From: a virus
Reading direction: 5' to 3' (one strand)
DNA length: 39,507 nucleotides
Virus record (IMG/VR): IMGVR_UViG_3300042889_002225
Location: 1 to 39,507 of that record
How positions within the stretch are numbered: the first letter of the stretch is position 1; each line of letters starts with the position of its first letter. The position numbers were made by a program, and so were the translations under genes. The notes below the pieces were generated by a model, which made no database searches, was not told the origin of the DNA, and worked only from the letters and a program-made list of their open reading frames with translations. This document shows, piece after piece, positions 36,186-39,507 of the stretch.

Positions 36186-36650
36186 ATGAAGAACGCTATG
36201 GCAAGAGCTGCAAGGCAAACCATGACGGCCACGAAGTGGATGCGCGAGAATTGGCGCCCACTGGCCGCCTTTATCTATCTGGCTATCAACGTGTTTGACT
36301 TTTTGATCGCTCCTATTTTCATGGGACTGAACACGGAAACTACAGCTCAATTCGTCGCTGGGATCATGGGTCTTGATCCCAGCGTTCAGGCAATCATGGC
36401 CAGTAAACCCAATGGTGGTTGGACACCATTGACCCTGCAGGGGTCGGGTATGTTCCACATCAGCTTTGGTGCAATCCTAGGCGTATCGGCTTGGTCGCGT
36501 GGAACTGAGAAGGTCCATGAACTCCGTGCTGAGGCCTACGACAACGCTATGGTAAACCGTAATTCTGGACTGGATTCCTACGCCCCACCAGTATCAGTCG
36601 CCCCAACCGCAAATGTCCCGGCTTCGGTAGATTCACCAGAGGGCGACTAA
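36186..36650 (+). CDS. Holin-like membrane protein
   Basis: 154 residues from ATG 36186 (ATG 36198 also possible); the longer frame upstream is spurious. An amphipathic basic N-terminus is followed by a hydrophobic segment (LAAFIYLAINVFDFLIAPIFMG, two parts), then MFHISFGAILGVSAWSRGTEK, which matches the GxxHhxxGxhLGhsaW.RG.EK pattern of 3TM holins. The C-terminal tail is Pro/Ala-rich. With the spanins it would form the lysis set. Late promoter just upstream. Confidence 0.72.
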   Translation: MKNAMARAARQTMTATKWMRENWRPLAAFIYLAINVFDFLIAPIFMGLNTETTAQFVAGIMGLDPSVQAIMASKPNGGWTPLTLQGSGMFHISFGAILGVSAWSRGTEKVHELRAEAYDNAMVNRNSGLDSYAPPVSVAPTANVPASVDSPEGD

Positions 36651-37060
36651 TGCGGGCCGTAGATGTCGTTCTACAACTCCTAAGCACCGCTGATCCCCTG
36701 AAGCAGGCTGCCATCATTCGGCAAGCTTGGAGCCAGGACGTCACCGACTTTTGGATTGGTCTCGAGATGGCTACAAATCCAGATTATGACTTTGACGTCA
36801 AGGGTGTGCCCTTTATTGATGAAGAGGATGATGGGGACGTTGGTAGTTTCGATTTCAGTGCATTCTATGATCTAGCACTCAAGCTGGCTAACCGAGATCT
36901 GACTGCTCGGGCCGCAGACTCTGCAATCTACGATGCCGCTGGCGTGTGTAACATCACTGAATGGAATCAATGGTACCGGAGAATCTTGCTCAAAAATCTC
37001 CCCCAGGTTCTACCCATGATAGTGATTCAAAACACACTTGTAGAGTTGACAACTGAGTAG
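36650..37060 (+). CDS. Stand-alone N-terminal domain of a T4-type DNA ligase
   Basis: A 136-residue helical protein in TAATG overlap with the holin-like gene. FDFSAFYDLALKLANRDLTARAADSAI and the following NQWYRRILLKNLP resemble the N-terminal DNA-binding domain of ATP-dependent ligase T4 gp30 (LTDMLDFIEFTLATRKLTGNAAIEEL...LRRVMMRDLECG). No KxDG adenylation domain follows; instead the next gene is an NAD-dependent ligase. It may be the remnant of a replaced ligase or a DNA-binding partner. Confidence 0.6.
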   Translation: MRAVDVVLQLLSTADPLKQAAIIRQAWSQDVTDFWIGLEMATNPDYDFDVKGVPFIDEEDDGDVGSFDFSAFYDLALKLANRDLTARAADSAIYDAAGVCNITEWNQWYRRILLKNLPQVLPMIVIQNTLVELTTE

Positions 37061-37073
37061 CCTGTGTTAATCT
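37046..37073 (+). promoter_or_regulatory. Promoter of the ligase gene
   Basis: TTGACA, 16 bp, TAATCT with TGT before the -10. Start near 37080; AAGGA lies before ATG 37103. Confidence 0.65.
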
Positions 37074-37102
37074 GACTAATCGTTAGGCATAAGGAACTCG
37101 TC

Positions 37103-39052
37103 ATGTCGCTTCAACTGATCGCCCGCCAACTCATCGACGGAGACGTCGAGGTCACCCAAGAGCTACTGGTGGACGTTCTCACTGATGCCTCTGACGTGTA
37201 CCACAACGATGGCGACAGCTACATCAGCGATGCCGAGTATGATGGCCTGGAAGCGCAACTCCGCGCACTGAACCCCAAGCATCCTTTCCTCGCCCAAGTG
37301 GGCAGTGAAGTCCGGGGCGGAAAGATCAACCTGCCGGTCGGTATGGGATCGCTGGATCAGGTATATGAGGGCGACACCGAGAAGTGGATCAAGTCCAACA
37401 AGTGGGAAGACCTGTACTTCGTGGTTTCCGACAAGGAAGACGGCACGTCGGGACTGCTCTGCTACGGTGGTGGGCAGAAGACCCTGAGCATCGCGTACTC
37501 GCGCGGCAATGGACAGCAAGGCGCGGACATCACGCGGCACGTCTCGAAGATCAAGACCACCCCGGAACGGGCTCCTGAAGCCTGTATGGTCCGCACTGAA
37601 GTGATCATGGAAGACGCGGTGTTCGAAAGCCAGAAGGCTTCTGCTGAAGCTGAAGGTGGTCGGGTTTACAAGAATGCCCGAAACTATGTCGCGGGTCGGA
37701 TGAATGCTTCGTCCTCGCCCCAAGAATTCTACGACACCGTGAAGGTGATCGGCACCAGCGTCGTGGAGCCGAAGATGGGCAAAAAGGCTCAGTTTGAGTT
37801 CATGACCAAGATGGGCTTCGAGGTTCCCCACTATATTGTGGTCAAGGGCAGCGACCTCACGGACGAGTTCCTGACGGCGCACCTGGCGGATCGTCGGGCC
37901 AAGACCAAGACTGCAATCGACGGCCTGGTCATCGATCTCGATGACGCTGATGTCCGTGCTTCGCTGCGCCGCAACAGCAGCTCGCTCAACCCCATGTACT
38001 CCCGCAAGTTCAAGATCGGCGGCGAGGACAATGTGGCCGTGACCGAAGTCGTGAAAGTCCACTACGAACCTTCGAAGGCCGGCTACCTGAAGCCCCGTGT
38101 GGAGATCGTCCCCGTGGATCTCGTGGGCGTGACGATCACCTACGCGACTGGCTTCAACGCCAAGTTCATCCGCGAGAGCGGCATTGGACCGGGTGCCAAG
38201 ATCCAGATCACGCGCTCGGGTGATGTGATCCCCTTCATCCAGAAGGTCATCAGCCCCGTTACGCCGCAGCTTCCCACCGAGGCAGAATTCGGTGCCATGG
38301 ATTGGACCGACGGCAACGTGGACCTCTACCTCGTGGATGCCGACAACAATCCCACTGTTCAGCTGAACCGGATGATCGACGTGTTCGCCGGGCTGGACGT
38401 TCCCTTCCTGCGCCAGGGCAGTCTTGAGAAGCTCTACGAGGCCGGACATACCAAGGCTACGCAGATCATCAAAGCCAGCGAAGCTGATCTCTGCAAGGTC
38501 CTCGGCGACTCGGCGGGCAAGAAAGCCTACGAGGGTATTGTTGCAAAGCTGAACCCCGTGCCCCTGGGCATCCTGGCTGGTTCGAGCCAGATGATGGGTC
38601 GGGGCATTGGTCGTCGCAAGATGACGCGACTCATTGATGCGCTGGGTGACAACGATGCTTTCTCGGAAGCGATGAGCAGCGGCAAGGCAGTTCAAGAGAT
38701 TGCCAAGGTCGAGGGCTTCGAGACCCGGACGGCACAGACCATCGTGGACAACTACCCTGCGTTCCTGGCCTTCCTGGCAGAAATCGCCGGCAAGTTCACC
38801 CTCGCCGCGCCGAAGGAAAAGGTTGTCGGTGGTGATCTCGAGGGCACTGTGGTTGTGTTCACGGGCATCCGTGACAAGGACCTGGAGGCCAAGATTGAGG
38901 CCAAGGGTGGAACCATCGGGGGAAGCGTCAACGCCAAGACGACCCACCTTGTTGCCAAGGACCCTACTGGTGGGTCGAGCAAGCTGAAGAAGGCCTCTGA
39001 CATGGGCGTCAAGGTCATCGGAATCATCGAAGCACAGGAACTCTGGGGCTAA
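37103..39052 (+). CDS. ligA: NAD-dependent DNA ligase (no zinc finger visible)
   Basis: A 649-residue ligase. Domain Ia is present (YHNDGDSYISDAEYDGL, about 33-49), the adenylated Lys111 lies in KEDG, then the NTase/OB region, helix-hairpin-helix region (about 445-540) and BRCT (about 575-649, LEGTVVVFTGIRDKDLEAKIEAKGG). The Cys4 zinc finger of cellular LigA is absent: only three cysteines are scattered. The gene looks more GC-rich, with strong G/C third positions, than its neighbours, suggesting separate acquisition. AAGGA precedes the ATG. Confidence 0.95.
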   Translation: MSLQLIARQLIDGDVEVTQELLVDVLTDASDVYHNDGDSYISDAEYDGLEAQLRALNPKHPFLAQVGSEVRGGKINLPVGMGSLDQVYEGDTEKWIKSNKWEDLYFVVSDKEDGTSGLLCYGGGQKTLSIAYSRGNGQQGADITRHVSKIKTTPERAPEACMVRTEVIMEDAVFESQKASAEAEGGRVYKNARNYVAGRMNASSSPQEFYDTVKVIGTSVVEPKMGKKAQFEFMTKMGFEVPHYIVVKGSDLTDEFLTAHLADRRAKTKTAIDGLVIDLDDADVRASLRRNSSSLNPMYSRKFKIGGEDNVAVTEVVKVHYEPSKAGYLKPRVEIVPVDLVGVTITYATGFNAKFIRESGIGPGAKIQITRSGDVIPFIQKVISPVTPQLPTEAEFGAMDWTDGNVDLYLVDADNNPTVQLNRMIDVFAGLDVPFLRQGSLEKLYEAGHTKATQIIKASEADLCKVLGDSAGKKAYEGIVAKLNPVPLGILAGSSQMMGRGIGRRKMTRLIDALGDNDAFSEAMSSGKAVQEIAKVEGFETRTAQTIVDNYPAFLAFLAEIAGKFTLAAPKEKVVGGDLEGTVVVFTGIRDKDLEAKIEAKGGTIGGSVNAKTTHLVAKDPTGGSSKLKKASDMGVKVIGIIEAQELWG

Positions 39053-39270
39053 TGCACAGACTGGTACTCAACACTCTCATCAACCTGCTCATCATCATCG
39101 TCGCAATCACCGGTGCCTGGCACTTCGTGGTTGAGAAGTACATGGGCCTGCCCATGTGGCTGAGTATCATCATGGCTCTTGTAGCCATGGGCGCGGTTAT
39201 CCATACTGTCTACGTGGAGTTCACACAGGACTATATCGCGTGGTGTATTGAACGAGGCAATAAGGAGTAG
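39052..39270 (+). CDS. Small two-helix membrane protein
   Basis: A 72-residue protein in TAATG overlap with ligA. Two hydrophobic segments (about 8-24 and 36-56) flank a short loop, and the C-terminus is charged. Such proteins could be lysis or membrane-associated. No family recognised. Confidence 0.7.
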   Translation: MHRLVLNTLINLLIIIVAITGAWHFVVEKYMGLPMWLSIIMALVAMGAVIHTVYVEFTQDYIAWCIERGNKE

Positions 39271-39273
39271 ATC

Positions 39274-39507
39274 ATGGCGACGCATTCTAGCTGGCCCGGT
39301 GGTGGCGCAGGCGGCATGGGCGGTCTTGGACCGATCTTCAGTGGCATCGATGACGGTGAACCCGTCAAGAAGTTCACCTCGCAAGAGTGTATGGACGCCC
39401 TGATCGACCGACTGACCACGAATCCCGAGGATGTGCAGAACCAAATCAATCTCGTTGTGAGTGAGCAGGTCGAAGAGTACCGCAAACTGCATCCCGAGAT
39501 CACCAAT
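39274..39507 (+). CDS. Hypothetical protein (3' truncated by window)
   Basis: ATG 39274 has AAGGAG six bases upstream and lies three bases after the previous stop. The visible 78 residues begin with a Gly-rich segment (WPGGGAGGMGGLGPIF) and then a helical part (MDALIDRLTTNPEDVQNQINLV). The frame is still open at the window end. Family unknown. Confidence 0.7.
   Translation, partial: MATHSSWPGGGAGGMGGLGPIFSGIDDGEPVKKFTSQECMDALIDRLTTNPEDVQNQINLVVSEQVEEYRKLHPEITN

Noticed and set aside
37163-38947. A 594-codon open frame on the minus strand opposite the ligase
   Set aside because: It mirrors ligA, whose G/C-rich third codon positions keep the antisense frame open; it has no control signals and ligA motifs are unambiguous.

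Overview
The window looks like part of a large T4-related (myovirus-type) phage genome infecting an alphaproteobacterium. Support for T4 relationship: T4-type late promoters (TATAAATA/CTAAATA) in front of lysis and other late genes, a gp44-like clamp-loader ATPase, a GroES/gp31-like co-chaperonin, PhoH, MazG-like proteins, peptide deformylase, dCMP deaminase, and genes packed with ATGA/GTGA/TAATG overlaps. Support for the host: a GcrA-like protein, a regulator family typical of alphaproteobacteria. No integrase, transposase or CRISPR array is visible.

Layout: (1) 1-358, end of an unrecognised, possibly structural gene; 359-1040, a non-coding region with hairpins and a 22-bp tandem repeat. (2) 1041-7011, an array of 23 small paralogous genes, all ending in an AMLFKLTFGG-like motif. 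(3) 7012-9076, GcrA-like and NUMOD1-like genes, a phage RNase P RNA, tRNA-Thr and an unexplained structured transcript. (4) 9077-14313, small genes, MazG-like protein, GroES-like protein, a DnaE-motif fragment and seven more array-type genes. (5) 14378-20966, clamp loader, dCMP deaminase, HAD enzyme, PhoH and probable virion or replication-associated proteins. (6) 20963-24361 (minus), small genes with tRNA-Pro, tRNA-Arg and tRNA-Leu, a NADAR-family protein and an HNH endonuclease. (7) 24461-29715, phage IF-1 on plus, then minus-strand genes including eight array-type paralogs, two nucleotide-processing enzymes, a nucleotidyltransferase and a beta-repeat protein. (8) 29789-39507, spanin pair, DnaJ-like protein, peptide deformylase, ClpA-like unfoldase, holin-like protein, a stand-alone T4-ligase-type N-domain and an NAD-dependent DNA ligase.

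Two themes stand out. First, 39 paralogous small ORFs with an N-terminal A..WL...G helix pattern and a conserved C-terminal FKL motif make up about a quarter of the window; I do not recognise their function. Second, the phage carries its own translation and proteostasis kit (IF-1, peptide deformylase, four tRNAs, RNase P RNA, GroES-like, DnaJ-like, ClpA-like). It also appears to use a distinctive host-sigma-type promoter, TTGAC-N16/18-TGYTAnnnn, in which the start ATG often lies exactly 6 nt after the -10 box. That predicts leaderless mRNAs, and several of these promoters have an inverted repeat around the -10 box.

All calls come from reading sequence and translations by eye. No database search, folding program or alignment was run.
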